A DNA stretch of 64,000 nt from Paulownia fortunei (Eukaryota; Streptophyta; Magnoliopsida; Lamiales; Paulowniaceae), in the NCBI GenBank assembly GCA_019321725.1, contig CM033115.1, positions 19,354,673 to 19,418,672 of the forward strand, written 5' to 3'. Position numbers and translations under genes: made by a program. Below the pieces are notes generated by a model, which saw only the letters and a program-made list of their open reading frames with translations, made no database searches and had not been told where the DNA came from. Of this stretch, positions 1 through 11,658 are shown piece by piece. Every line of letters starts with the position of its first letter. Positions within the stretch are counted from its first letter, which is position 1.

Positions 1-947
1 GAGAAAATTCACTACCAGCCATCTCTTATTCAAGGATGCAAAGAAACCTTTGCAAGCCTCTAAGCAGGCATAAGACTAAGAAGATAGTAAGAAACTGAGA
101 CACTTAAAAAAATATATATATATTTTCCTCTTGTATCATTTGCCAACTTAAAAAATGTGGCTCATCCGTTCACACATATGAGCCACTTGATAGCATACTG
201 GAGGTGTACATAACTTATTAACAAAGGATTAGGTTAGGTGCTGTATCATCAAAATATGCAACTCCAACAATGGTAGATTCGTGACAGACATAGACCTGAA
301 CTAACAAAATGGAACAAACTAATCAAGTTCCTAAACCATGCACCTCATGCAATTTTATGTATGAATGAAGGATGTACAAAAATGTTGCCCTCTCACCCAA
401 ATCAGGCAAATGCAAATAGACATAGACATTAGTAGATTGGGATAATACTTTTAGAAGTTTCAATAAATTTTACCTCGATGGGTGTAAGTAGTCTGAAACA
501 TAGCCTGACAGCCAAATAGAAACCAAAACACCAACTAGATCAGACCCAGTTTCAACAACCAGGTTTTAAGCTTTTCCTTTTCCTTTCTTTTTTGCATTAT
601 ATCTGTTAGCTACTAACTTCTGCTCAGGGCTGTAGCTTAATCAAAAGTAGGTAACAGGGAAAAGGAACATCTCATAAGAACTTCAGTCTTCCATAGTAAT
701 AATGATTGAGAAGTAAAATTTTAGAAGAATCAATTTTCAAGAGTGATAATGCAACTCAACAGGGTAATTGCCTGCCCTGGAGAACATATTCTGTACTTGA
801 CCAAAACAAACTATTTGAAACAAACCAAGCGCATAAAAAGTTAAAGCTCTCTGTGATCAATTACAAACAAAGAAAGCAGCAGAAATCAATTTGACACGTA
901 AAAGTTTCAACAGATAAGGAAGCAGATTTGCCTGCAGCATGGTTTAC
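1..947 (-). other. intron 6 (incomplete) of the MRG gene
   Basis: Directly after the splice donor at 947 there is no MRG-domain coding similarity in any frame up to the window edge. The next expected exon (LPR...VDDIL-like segment) was looked for and not seen, so the intron is longer than 947 nt. The sequence is AT-rich and holds no recognisable gene. Confidence 0.6.
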
Positions 948-3900
948 CTGGCCCAGATGAGTTATACATTCATGGTCATCAACCAGTTGTTTCTTCAAGG
1001 TAGACGGAATTTGGATGTTTACAAGCTTTTCCAATGGAACAATGCACTCCTCCTAACAAACAAAAGGATATAAACATCAGTGAAGTCTTCAACCAAGTAA
1101 AACCAAAAGAGTACTCAATCTGTCAAGAAATTAATTCCAACTAGCATAAAAAACAACAAACACAAGTTATCAAGCTGAATTAGAAATACAAACTTTGATT
1201 CTAATGTTGCAGAACTAGCTTAAGTAGCAACATGTATATCACTATAAAGAGTTATTCCTTAAGTAATATCACACAGTTACAACTTAAGCTTTGGACAAAC
1301 ATGACGACAAAAACTACTTCAGCATAAAGGCACATATAGAACACACTACTACCAGCAGTTTTTGCTGCAGTCTAAGCCAAAAATTAGATAAAAATCCAAG
1401 AACATTTTTGCTTTTAATCACTTTTTTCTGGTTCCATAATTGTTATGAAAATTAATGAAGATCAGGCTTAACAGAAAGATTGCGCAATTGTGATTATATC
1501 CTCAATTATATAATTTATCTTGGATGTATGGCCACAAATATGTTTAATTCAGCATCCTAGTTTTCAGCTTAAACCAACTTGAGAATTGTTGCTCATTCTC
1601 TATCCTTGAGCTGTCTTCCGCAACTCAGATATTTAGTAATTGATGAATGCCTGAATAGGCAAGTAGCATGCAGCCTTTGTCTTATGCCAGCTGGAGGTTT
1701 AGCATTTTATATGACAAAGACCAAAGGAAATAATCTCATTTATCCATAATAAATAATGAAGTTATGAGCCAGTGGTTATATCATGATTTTTACTGGCCAA
1801 ATTCATCAGTTTGCCAGACCAGAAACCAACCCCATATTGGAAATATGTTGTATCATGTGAACACGGCAAGACCTTAAATAGGTTATTTTATGTAACATGG
1901 TTATACCGACAAAGAAACAGACAGCTAGACCTTTTAAGAAACATTTTTCAAATACTCCTATTACTACTCTATTTCTGTCCAAAATTACTTGAAATGACTT
2001 AAATGAGCAGTATAACTGCAGAAAGATAAAGTTGAAACCTAGACGAGTTGGCACGGACATGTTAAAGAATGACTACACAGTTGTACCTTTTCAATGATTT
2101 CATGTTTCCGCTTTTTGCCTCTCACCCCTGCAATAGCATTGCAATCCACATTTCAGCTCAGAAAGATCTCTTCAGCAATAGCAGCGAATAAAAGATTCCA
2201 ATTTGACTATGAAATTCAATGTGCAGATGGGGAAAGGATAAAGACCAACTTAAACAAATATACTTGCCCATTGACACAAAGTCCAAAGGGATCAGTCTAA
2301 CATATATCCAACTCATAACTTTAAGGTGGAGTAATAACTAACAAAACATAAAATACAAAATCAAGTCTACCCAATAATGCCTTACTCTCTTCAACTAAAA
2401 CTTCAATACCCATTTACACCATAACAATTCAGCGCATCCAATCAACAAAAATATGGAACTTAAACTACTCCCACTGTCCCAAAATTTTGGGTCCAGTTTG
2501 ACCAGACAGGGAGTTTTAGATAAAAGTTTAAAAAGTATAAATTTTGTATACTTTGACACTATTGCCCTTAAAAGTTGTGGTGAGGGTTAGTATTGTCCCA
2601 TCATTACTTTAATTGAGAAGGCAGTTTTGGAATTATTTTGGGACGTCCCAAAAAGGAAATGGGAAGTCATAAATTCCAGACAAAGGGTGCATTATATTTT
2701 TCCGCCTGTAACCAAAAAACAGTGTACCTCTTGACGAATGGATGCTGTCTTTGTGTGTATGTGTGTGTGCGTGTGTTATAGAATGAGAGATTAAAATAGT
2801 GAAGAAGAAAAATATATGGCCCCGCATGTGCAGGCCTTATTCTGTTTCTGAGGCCAAGTACACTGAATGCTTTTTATCATAATTGGGTAATAATGAGATT
2901 TCAACCTAGAACCTCCCTTTCTGGGCTCTCATACCATATTAAATAGCTGCCTTATCAAAAAGCTTAACTTGTTAGAGACATTCAGTATCTAATGCCTCCA
3001 ACAATCCTAAATCACATGTAATGCTAAATTTTACTTGGTGAAAACATATTTCTATCTAAGTGAAAGACATACCATGATCAGAACATCACATGAAGCCAGA
3101 TTTTCATCTTAAAAGAGAGTAATTTTCTTTAAAGAAAACACACAAATAACCAAGTTAATCATTAAACAGAGAGGCAATGAGTCTAACCAATAGAACTTTT
3201 AGTTTTATCTTGTGATAGACGTCCAGGCTTTGCATTCTTCTCCAGAGCATGCTTCTCCATAAGCTCCTCTTGCTTTCGAACATTCTCCTCAGTACGTTTC
3301 AACAGGCAATTGACACCCAACCATTCATCCCAACTGTTGAAAGCCAAAATAAGAAGTTGCGAACTTCCCAGAAACTCTCATCAATAGATTTAAGAAAACA
3401 GAAACAAATGCTTAAAAAAAAGGGTCTGCTTGAAAAATCATGACTTCCAAATTTACCGCATTTCACTACAAAATGTCAAGCTTACATCAAGCTTTCAGCA
3501 CAGCAGACTATCAGAAATTATTAGTACAGAGGATAACTGTGGAAGCACATATATCATAACTTGAATAAGTGGGATTGACTATTTACTTTTGCTCGATAAA
3601 TGATCCTATGCAATGCCTGTATGGATTGAAAGTTGCAAGAACAATTCACAAAAAGATTACTTACTAAAAATTAAAATTCTAAATTGCCTAATTTCAAAAA
3701 ATAAATTGACAGGCCTTCACTGGATACATAAGCCAGAATCCAGAAAATACATGTTATCAAAATGTATAGAGCAGATGACGTGCACTCACTGTTTGTTCCA
3801 CCCCTGAAAAAAAGAAAAAAAACTTACAATTAAATTTCAATTAAATCTCACAGTTTTTAGTTTATAAATCATCCTGAACACGTTTAATTATTTGCAACAT

Positions 3901-6425
3901 ATACTGATGCAACTGCCTCAATAAAGGTTAGAAGCTAGAATGCAACAAAAAATAGCTAAACTTGCTAGCGCTACAAATTTAGGAAGCTAAACTTACAGGA
4001 TAATGAACATAACACCTCCATCTGTCCATATGAAATTCAACCTTTTGTACCTTGTCACCAAAAACAAAAGCACCACAAAAAAGAAGGAATTATGAAACCA
4101 ATAAGCTAAACTTAAGGAATGAATCTACCAAGCAATCAAAAAATAATTTAAACATTCCAAAAAGGAGAAATCATCCTCCAAAAATTTCTCACAGCAATTC
4201 ATATATTTTTTGGAGCTAGCAAACAAAACATTGCTTACACATTTCGCACAGAGTATGGCCACATAGTGCTTGAACAATACTTCTTGTCTTTGCTACTTTT
4301 GTAAGTTGTGGCCATGTATATGCAGAATTGTTTCTCTGAACTAGTATGCATAGTATTGTGCTACTGCCGAAAAGCAAAATTTCACGGCATTATAACCATT
4401 TAGAATCTGCATTCGTCATCTTTGCATCCTCTTTAATATTTTTGATTTACTCAATAATATACTGTACATAGTGTTAAACATAGTCCACCTGCTTATTTAG
4501 CAAGACCTAGGTTTTCTTTTTGAATAACCAATTAATTAAAGTAATAGAATGAGAAAAACATCAAAGTTTGAAGTGAAAATTCCCATAACATCCCTCAAGT
4601 TTTTTGGGTCTGAGCAATTGAATATATAAATATAATAATCTTGGTCCTTAGCTAATTACTAATTGGCTTAATTGAACAAAATCATGTTGAGCTAAAGAAG
4701 ATTAAAAAATTTTAAATAAGTAAAATATGAGAACTGAAATGGATAATTACTACCAAAATAGAATTGTATATCCAGAATAGTCTAAAAAGACATGATCCCA
4801 AGCCGAAACTTGACATGTACCCCCTCTTCCAGGTTCATCACAAGGAAAACGAAAACCAGGATTTGCTGATGTTGAGTATAAAACTATGTTCTTCAAAATA
4901 ACAAAGTCATTCATCCCCAAAGTGAAAACTTTCATCTTTCAACTTGATTTCCACTAAGACTGAACCAGGCCACATCCGGGTGTATAGGATCCATAACTAT
5001 GTTCCTTTGTTCTGAACGGGCAAGATTTATGATACCTACTTAATCTGCATTTTAATGGTGTAGGTAAAAGTTTCATCTCACATATAATTATTAAAAAATA
5101 AAAGAATAATGAGCACACTTTTTTATATGCATTGTAGTTGGGGTACGAGACAATTGATTGGTATTTTTTGTGTTTAGGCAACAGATGATACTTGGTGCCA
5201 TAGAACAAAAAATCCTATATAGGGGCCAGCCAACCAATTTTAGACAAGGAAACCTCTCCTTAGAACCACTCTCAAGATACTCTCACTTATAATAACCAAC
5301 ATACAAAAACACAAACTAGCACTAAAGTATTTCTGTTGCAAATTCAGATCAATACTTAGGTCAATGAATTCCCTTTACTTTGAAAGTTGAGGGATAGGGA
5401 TGGAGAATTCCCCATGCTGCATTATGCCACAAGGTCTCAGTTCCTGTACCCTCAACATTCCTACGTCATGTTTGAATGCATGAATGAACCAGTAAACTAA
5501 ATCCTAAAATCAATCCTTCCTCTCGCATGCCCCTTCACAAAATATTTTTCTGCGACAGCAACCATGTCAATTGATCTTAATTTCATATGTCAATGCGTAG
5601 TTTCTCATAAGATGGAATATATTTTTCAGTTAGCTAAGTTGCCCAATGCTTGAATCTGTTACCCGTTCGTTTAATCGGCATATAATGTTAATCCTCAGAT
5701 CATGTCATATAAGTGTCATTATTGTGGGAATCAAAAATTGCGATAAAAGTTCCAAAATATATATATCAGTCTCTCGCATTCAAAGGTCCAGTGCAACTTT
5801 GCTTTTCTAAAAAAGGTGGACTCACATCATCAACAAAACGTCAGGACCAATAGCCAAGAAATGTTTGATAAGAGTACTAAAAACTAGACTCCATCCACTG
5901 TTAATATATGTATGTATATTCAAGAATCAAAGGTAAGAATTAAAGACTCCAAATTTATTTCATTCCATTTTCCCCACAGAAGCGCATATATTTTTTTTTT
6001 TCTGAGTCTATGTGCAGTGTATCATAAGCAACATTCGACGATACATATCAAACAGAAAAGCAAACACGACCCTCGCCCGGACCCTCCCCCGCCCACCCCC
6101 CCCCCCCCCCTCCCCTTACCAAGAATAATATTTTACTCACGTAGAAGCATATCCACTAAGAATGGATACTTACTTAAAAACGGATACTTTATATAAAACT
6201 GAATTTGGGTTTTCCGGTAAAGACCAGAATAATAAATAAGCTTACCTTGGCGTCGTACAGGCAGGGGCCATGAAAAGCAAGGACCTGTTCACCTACTTGA
6301 AAGGGGCTTGAATCAACGGCTTCGTCCTTCATGGGTTTATTGGTGGCGCTGATGGTGGTGGCACCGCCGCCGCCACAGCCGCCGGAGATGGGGGTGGAGC
6401 TCTCTGTAGTCCCAGAGCTACTCAT
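948..6425 (-). CDS. MRG1: MRG-family chromodomain protein (MRG1/MRG2 type), 5' part, gene runs off left edge
   Basis: Nuclear histone-mark reader; plant MRG1/2 bind H3K4/K36 methyl marks and work with histone acetyltransferases (family knowledge). Exons read on the minus strand: 6246-6425, 3997-4050, 3790-3803, 3188-3333, 2087-2127, 948-1052, all with GT-AG borders and matching phases. Exon 1 (60 aa) has a Ser/Gly-rich head and then the chromodomain start [14 protein letters not shown]. Exon 2 adds [18 protein letters not shown]. Exons 3 and 4 join as GWNKHWDEWLGV, carrying the cage Trp residues. Next come a charged linker ([14 protein letters not shown]), a basic stretch [10 protein letters not shown] that may be an NLS, and the start of the MRG domain ([14 protein letters not shown]). 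The last visible exon ends at THLGQ; the rest of the MRG domain lies beyond base 1. The ATG at 6425 gives the N-terminus expected for the family. MRG1 is chosen over MRG2 only from the neighbouring PIP genes, so the symbol is tentative. Confidence 0.88.
2466..2691. mobile_element. Tc1/mariner (Stowaway-like) MITE relic in MRG intron 4
   Basis: The left end TACTCCCACTGTCCCAAAAT matches the familiar plant mariner/Stowaway terminus (CTCCCTCCGTCCC type). About 175 bp further an inverted ATTTTGGGAC follows, then the internal GGGACGTCCC motif of this family. A decayed right end (ATTCCAGACAAAGGGTGCAT) aligns with the reverse complement of the left end. The whole is about 225 bp with no coding capacity. 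The family assignment is from pattern memory; the exact ends are uncertain. Confidence 0.5.
2751..2777. repeat. imperfect (TG)n microsatellite
   Basis: A TGTGTGTATGTGTGTGTGCG-type run sits in MRG intron 4, between the two transposon relics. Confidence 0.8.
2830..2975 (-). mobile_element. retrotransposon-derived relic with primer-binding-site-like sequence
   Basis: On the minus strand, bases 2936-2921 read TGGTATGAGAGCCCAG. This differs at few positions from the initiator-tRNA-Met primer-binding site of plant Ty1/copia elements (TGGTATCAGAGCC...). The flanking sequence (GCTTAACTTGTTAGAG side) is of the type often found around such sites in plant introns. No LTR pair, gag or pol sequence is visible, so this is at most a fragment. 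Confidence 0.35.
4051..6245 (-). other. long first intron of the MRG gene
   Basis: This 2.2-kb intron separates exon 1 (LYDAK) from exon 2 (VQKVEF), splitting the chromodomain between two residues (phase 0). The donor is GTAAGC next to 6246; the acceptor ends in AG next to 4050. Inside I see AT-rich DNA, an (AT)n patch near 5758 and a C-run near 6085-6112, but no gene. Long first introns often carry expression-enhancing sequence; nothing here shows that directly. Confidence 0.6.
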
Positions 6426-7628
6426 TTCTTTTTCTTTTTTTTCCCTTTTTCAGGCAGTGATCAAGGGACTTTTATCAGTTTTTCTATTTTATAATAAGAA
6501 AAGTCGATGAATTATTTATTTTGTTGGTGTCAGTGTCGAAAAGGAGATGAAACATACGGTATAATAATTTAATTAATGCATTTCTTTCGTATAAACTTTT
6601 TTTCTTTTAAGTTTTTCATTTAAAGCAACAATTGTTATCTGTATATGTTTTAAATTGAAATCAGTGAGGGAGAAAATTGTAAATTTGCCCATGAAAAGAC
6701 CCCATAAATAAATATGCAAAAAACAATATGCTAAATTAATCTCATTGGCTAATATGCAATTAAAAACAAGGGGGATCTTGAATATATACAAATTTTGTGG
6801 AATGGAACCTTGTGAATATATAAGTTTGAACTTCAACTGTAAATTATATGTAAAGTGATTAAGGATGAGTTCAATGTGTTCTTTCTTTACACCATTTTTG
6901 GCTTTTTTTGTAGAACATTTTTTTATTACCCTCATAATTGTCTAAATAAAATTAATTATTATTACATGCCATGATAATAATATCAGTGGGTTTTCCTTTT
7001 ACTTGAAGCCCGCAAATTCAAGATTAGAGTGTTAATAAGAAAACAAGAAAATGTTTACGTGTAAGAAACCCTCCTCTACTGTTTTATTAATCCTTGCAAC
7101 ATTGGAGCAGTTTCTTGGCTTGATTGATCCAATTCTGGACAAATCGTCCTCAGCTGGCTGGCGAAGATCTCTTGGCGGCACTGGCTTCAGCTACAACTGC
7201 ATCCATAATACAAAAATTAGTGTATTCACAAACAATTGAAAAATACTTACCCTCGTCTTTCGTATATTTTATAGACTTAATAATAATAAATATTACTATT
7301 ACGTTTGATTTATATCTTAGAACACATGTAATATATTTTTCATTTTATGGCCGAAGAATAATACTCTAATTTAGCATAAGTTTTTTTGTTTTTTTGTTTT
7401 AATTCTAGCTTCCATTCGAACCCTAATTATTGTGTTAAAATTATTATTAAGTGTTGAGTGAGTTTTATATAATTAAAAATATATATAAATTCATAATATT
7501 TTATGAATAATCAGGTGTATTCAATAACTATTTCACCATTGAATTATACAGTTACGTGATTATTAGTTAAATTGTCCATTATTATATGCAAAAGAGTTTA
7601 CTATATATTTAGAGCAATACAAACAACA

Positions 7629-7676
<48 letters not shown>

Positions 7677-9350
7677 TATCATAATGTATAAATAAGTCGT
7701 ATATGTAATTTTATATAATTCATTAACATTGTATGTGTATGTATAGGTAGAATTCTCTTACCCACATTTTAAAAGAGTTATTTTAGAACTCAATTCCACT
7801 GTTAAAAGAGTTTTTCGTATAAAAGTTGAACTGAACAAAGATGCATAAAATCATACCAACGTAAATTAAACAGGGCCGACCTTGACCCAAAGCTGCATAA
7901 TTTCCAGATCTGCTCAGCACCTAAGCCCAAGGCCTAATTCTTAAGCCCAAGCATACTAAGAAGGCCCAACTTAGGCCACTCGTAATTGTCAAATATCAAA
8001 TTTCTCCACTCCCATAATTAATTAACTATATGTGAAACTAAATAAAGTATCATTTGAATGAAGTCATCAAATAATGACAAGTGTAGAAGCCCAACATATT
8101 CCAAACTAACAGAGAACTCTTCATATGAAATAGTGAATTACTGAACAATGACCACTCATTTAAACTATACTTCTATTGCCTTGAAAAAAAAATCTACATT
8201 ATTTTTAACCTTCTTGTTTGCTTAAATTCAAATTTTAATTATTAGTACTGTTTGATTGCAACTCTTTGATCTAGGGAGATTTTTGCAGCAAAGCAATCAA
8301 TTAATCGATACATCAATATTAATAATCATCTAACAAAGCTCATTTTAATCAATAATAGTAAATTGCAAAGAATGAAACTATACAAAAGTTAACATGTATC
8401 CATGGATGGACCCGAATATGAGATTCACTATGATAAGGGTATAGGTCCCAAGATTTTGTAATTAAGAAAAGTCCTATCGTAAGTATGAGTTTTAATTTTA
8501 TTATAGTAGTTTCTTCATTTTAGATATTTATAATATGTTTTGTTATGAAATTATTAGTTGTACTTAATTAATTTATCATATGTTGATCTGCAGTGTGTAT
8601 TGAATGATGTTCGCTCGCTCCAAAAAAGAAAAGTAAATAAATAAATAAATGAAAGTAGACTATTTCAATTAAACTGAAATTTGGTAGTTTCAAATGTTCA
8701 AAGAAATTGGCGACAACGAATCTGGTCAAGCAAGAGTAAGGTCCTAGGATTTTTCAAGTATGAGGTCTTAAGTTTAAAGCCTACTAATATATGTTATTTA
8801 TAAGATTGTTATCACGTTATTTAGTAAAATATATTAGTTGTTGATGAATGTATTGAAGAAATTATTGATTCATATCACGACATAATAAATTAATAATGAA
8901 AGTGTCACTTTTCTGAAAAAAAGAAAAGTTCAAACTACAAAATAGTAGTCTAGTTTTTCTATTGGAGGCCTCAAGTGTATGAATGGGCACATAATAAAAC
9001 TTATTAATTAGAATAGATCCATACAGTATTTGTGCAATAACGCGTAACATGTTTATCATGTATTTCCATTTTTATATGTACTACTTTTTGGCCCACATGA
9101 AGTAGAAATATGATTATTACACTGAGGTCTTGGTAATTGGACAATGATTTTTTCTTTCTTTCTTTTTTTTTTTTAAAGAAATGTTGAAACTTAAATTTAA
9201 ACTTGCGAGTTCGAACCTGATTACTCTTGTTTTGTGGGTTGCAATCTTCTTTTTTTTTAAAAAAAATAAAAATTAATACATAGAAAAAAAAGTTTTTTAC
9301 CTAATTGCTTTATCCAAGTTGTATGCCATTGTCGTCCAATATTTCACTGA
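6426..9350. other. intergenic spacer between divergent MRG and PIP genes
   Basis: The MRG promoter and leader (a pyrimidine-rich tract on the gene strand next to 6426) must lie at the left end. From 7870 to 7980 there are several GCCCA/GGCCCA motifs (site II-like), a feature of many housekeeping-gene promoters, but they lie 1.5 kb from the MRG start. 7050-7210 is less AT-rich than its surroundings and has short open frames with no recognisable product. (AAAT)n is at 8637-8651 and T/A tracts at 9150-9290. No gene is supported. Confidence 0.5.
7629..7674. repeat. compound microsatellite (AT)n(GT)n
   Basis: (AT)8 from 7629 passes directly into (GT)15 up to 7674. Confidence 0.95.
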
Positions 9351-9722
9351 TTACGTAGGCAACTACGAAGGGCAAGTTGGGCCATGAATAGTGAAAATTA
9401 GAAAGATCAAAGTCACTAAAAATAAAATTCTCACTTTGACCCCAACTCCCACCATTCAATACTTTTATGTTGTGGACTCACAGAGGTGAAGTTAGAATTT
9501 GTATTGACATTCAAAGTTGGCTCTGATTCTAATTCTAACACCTGTTTCTCCCCAAGATTCATGTCAAATTTTTCTACTATACCAAAGTAGAGAATTCCAG
9601 ACGTGGCGGCACCTAATTGAAAACCAGCCCTTTTTCAAGAATTTTGAAAATTAAACAGTCAAGTTTCCATTAATTGTCAAACACCATTTTGTGTTTGCAT
9701 GCAATTATGTATTCTATAAATA
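9351..9722 (+). promoter_or_regulatory. promoter of first PIP-like gene, with blocks shared by the second
   Basis: Four blocks recur, in order, upstream of the paralogue: 9351-9367 (TTACGTAGGCAACTACG), 9504-9519 (TTGACATTCAAAGTTG), 9604-9612 (TGGCGGCAC) and 9657-9662 (AGTCAA, a W-box core on the minus strand). The TATA box TATAAATA is at 9715-9722, 96 bp before the ATG. Another W-box, TTGACC, is at 9436-9441. W-boxes bind WRKY factors, which would fit the pathogen-inducible behaviour known for PIP genes; induction here is inferred. Confidence 0.65.
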
Positions 9723-9817
9723 CTGGGACATATGCCTATCTCCGATCTCATACAACCTTAATCTTCTCGTTAGTTAACTAAGAAATCCAAGACTTTGCAA
9801 GAATAGTAGCTTTACTA

Positions 9818-10093
9818 ATGGCCAAAGGTCTAAAACCTCTCACATTGCTCACTTTTCTTCTTCTTCTTCTTCTTCTCTCTTCTATCTTCGTTCCCAACGA
9901 TGCTCGTCCCATGAGAACTGCGGAGCACCAAAATATGATTGACAGAGAGATCATGAAAATTTTGGATGAGTTATACGTCGAAGCTATAAAAACTGGAGGG
10001 CCGAGTCACGGTGGAGATGGGCATGCAGCAACCAATGCTTTAACTCTAGGAGGAATCAAGAAATCTGGTCCTAGCCCTGGAGCTGGAAACTAG
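9818..10093 (+). CDS. PAMP-induced secreted peptide (PIP/PIPL)-like precursor, copy 1
   Basis: A 91-aa secreted peptide precursor without an intron. Residues 1 to about 29 form a signal peptide with a Leu run (TFLLLLLLLSS, encoded partly by a CTT repeat) ending near PNDA. A conserved helical-looking propeptide follows (REIMKILDELYVEAIKTG). Two SGPS-type peptide motifs come next: GGPSHGGDGH, and at the extreme C-terminus SGPSPGAGN. In Arabidopsis, PIPs with one or two SGPSxGxGH motifs are processed, secreted and sensed by RLK7 to amplify immune and stress signalling (family knowledge). The terminal residue is Asn, where PIP1/PIP2 have His. The start is the first ATG after the TATA box. The next gene is a tandem paralogue. 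PIPL rather than PIP proper, or another SGPS-peptide clade, is possible. Confidence 0.8.
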   Translation: MAKGLKPLTLLTFLLLLLLLSSIFVPNDARPMRTAEHQNMIDREIMKILDELYVEAIKTGGPSHGGDGHAATNALTLGGIKKSGPSPGAGN

Positions 10094-11216
10094 TTCACCA
10101 GCTTTTAACTTGAAAAAATAATGTATGAGTTCATTCTATTACGATGATAATTCGTTATTCTTTGATTGAGGATTGAAGTGTCAAAATAATCGTAAGATTT
10201 CGTCGATTATTGTTCCTTTTTTCTTTGTTGAAAGTCCAAATATTTTGTAATCTGTTTGTAATACTAAAGGGATTATATTGAGTACTCTCTATTTTTGAGT
10301 AAATTAAATATTAATAGTACCTTAAGTCCTGATTTATTTTAATTTGCAAATAGGTTCTTACTTACGGCATTTCTCTAAGACGGGTTAATTGAACCTTATA
10401 GATACCATACATAATCGTTATATCATGCAATCAAAAAGAAAGTACCATATTGGAGAAATAAAAGTTCATCATATCCTCCAAAAAAAACTCATGTGGATAT
10501 TGTGCCAAAAATACTCATTGTCGATAACAATGATATGATTTAAATTTTTAGTCAAAACACTACCACATTTCATATTTTTCGCCGCGATGGCAATTAATTA
10601 CTATCGTGATTTATGTCAATATACTTTGTACATATAATTAACCAAACCACCTTTAAATTAAAAACTTAAAAAAAATAAAATATAATCGGTGTCTTTTTTG
10701 TTCCAAATTGTCAGTCGTTACGTAATATTTTGTCTTCTTTCTTTTTTCTTTTCGTTTTATTTGGGGGCTCTTTTTGGAGGCCACCATTACAAACGCACAA
10801 CGGAAAGTACCTGGATATGACTCTATAAGAATATGGATGTCACAATCGAAGTATTATAGAATTTTCAGTGTGCATTTCGACGAGGCAATCACTCATCTCA
10901 GCGTGTCCGAAAAACCTAAAAAGGATTCTGATGGATTGGAAGTTCTATAAAATAAAGGGAAAGATCATATATATCATGTAAGGTCAATAAATTCAAAACA
11001 TTAAATTAGTGAAGCATAATTTCGTATAAACATGTGACGTTATGAATACATACTTATCAATCACAAGTAAATTTTTCGATATTAACAACATGCTCCAGTA
11101 CTACATTATAATATTTCAGCCCTATTATTCATTTTTTACGAAGATTTCAACAATATACCAAAGAGTATTTCCATAAACAGCAAAACCCACTGATATAATG
11201 GTGATTTTAAATCAAT

Positions 11217-11518
11217 TTACGTAGGCAATTACGCCAGGTTAAAAAAAAAAAAAAGGGCACCAAAAAAAAGAACAACACATGGAATAATCACTATATTCTA
11301 TTCCTCCAGCCACCAATGCCCAACTTACTTTACAAAGACTATGTTGTATAGAAAGTTGACATTCAAAGTTGAACCCTCTTCCACCACACAATAATTTGGA
11401 TATGGCGGCACTCTCTGAGAAATCCCCCATGCGTTCAATTTCATACTTAGTCAAATTTTCTTACCTCGCATCCCATGTAATTTCCTGCTTTTGCGTGCAT
11501 GGCCAGCATGTATAAATA
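11217..11518 (+). promoter_or_regulatory. promoter of second PIP-like gene
   Basis: It carries the same four blocks as copy 1: 11217-11233 (TTACGTAGGCAATTACG), 11356-11371 (TTGACATTCAAAGTTG, identical over 16 nt), 11403-11411 (TGGCGGCAC) and 11449-11454 (AGTCAA W-box core). The TATA box TATAAATA is at 11511-11518. Distances from TGGCGGCAC (108 vs 111 bp) and AGTCAA (62 vs 58 bp) to the TATA box are almost the same in both genes. Confidence 0.65.
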
Positions 11519-11544
11519 CCGGATTAAAACCCTCCATATCAGCA

Positions 11545-11627
11545 CAAACACAAGCATTCTTCTGCAAACACAAGCATTCTTCTGCTACTTCTCTCATACA
11601 TTTGAAGACAACACAAGCATTGTTCTG
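11545..11627 (+). repeat. triplicated 17-20 nt direct repeat in the 5' leader of PIP copy 2
   Basis: CAAACACAAGCATTCTTCTG occurs back to back at 11545-11564 and 11565-11584. A third, diverged copy (ACACAAGCATTGTTCTG) is at 11611-11627. All lie between the TATA box and the ATG, so they should be in the transcript leader. The leader of copy 1 lacks them. Confidence 0.85.
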
Positions 11628-11658
11628 ATAATCTCGACTTCACGAAAAACAGCGGATC

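Noticed and set aside
7051..7239. Open frames in a slightly GC-richer patch as a gene
   Set aside because: Short, with no recognisable domain and stops in alternative frames; at most a gene fragment.
9190..9240. tRNA-derived SINE (GTTCGAACC-like box B)
   Set aside because: A single box-B-like motif without a box A at the right distance and without a clear 3' tail or target-site duplication.
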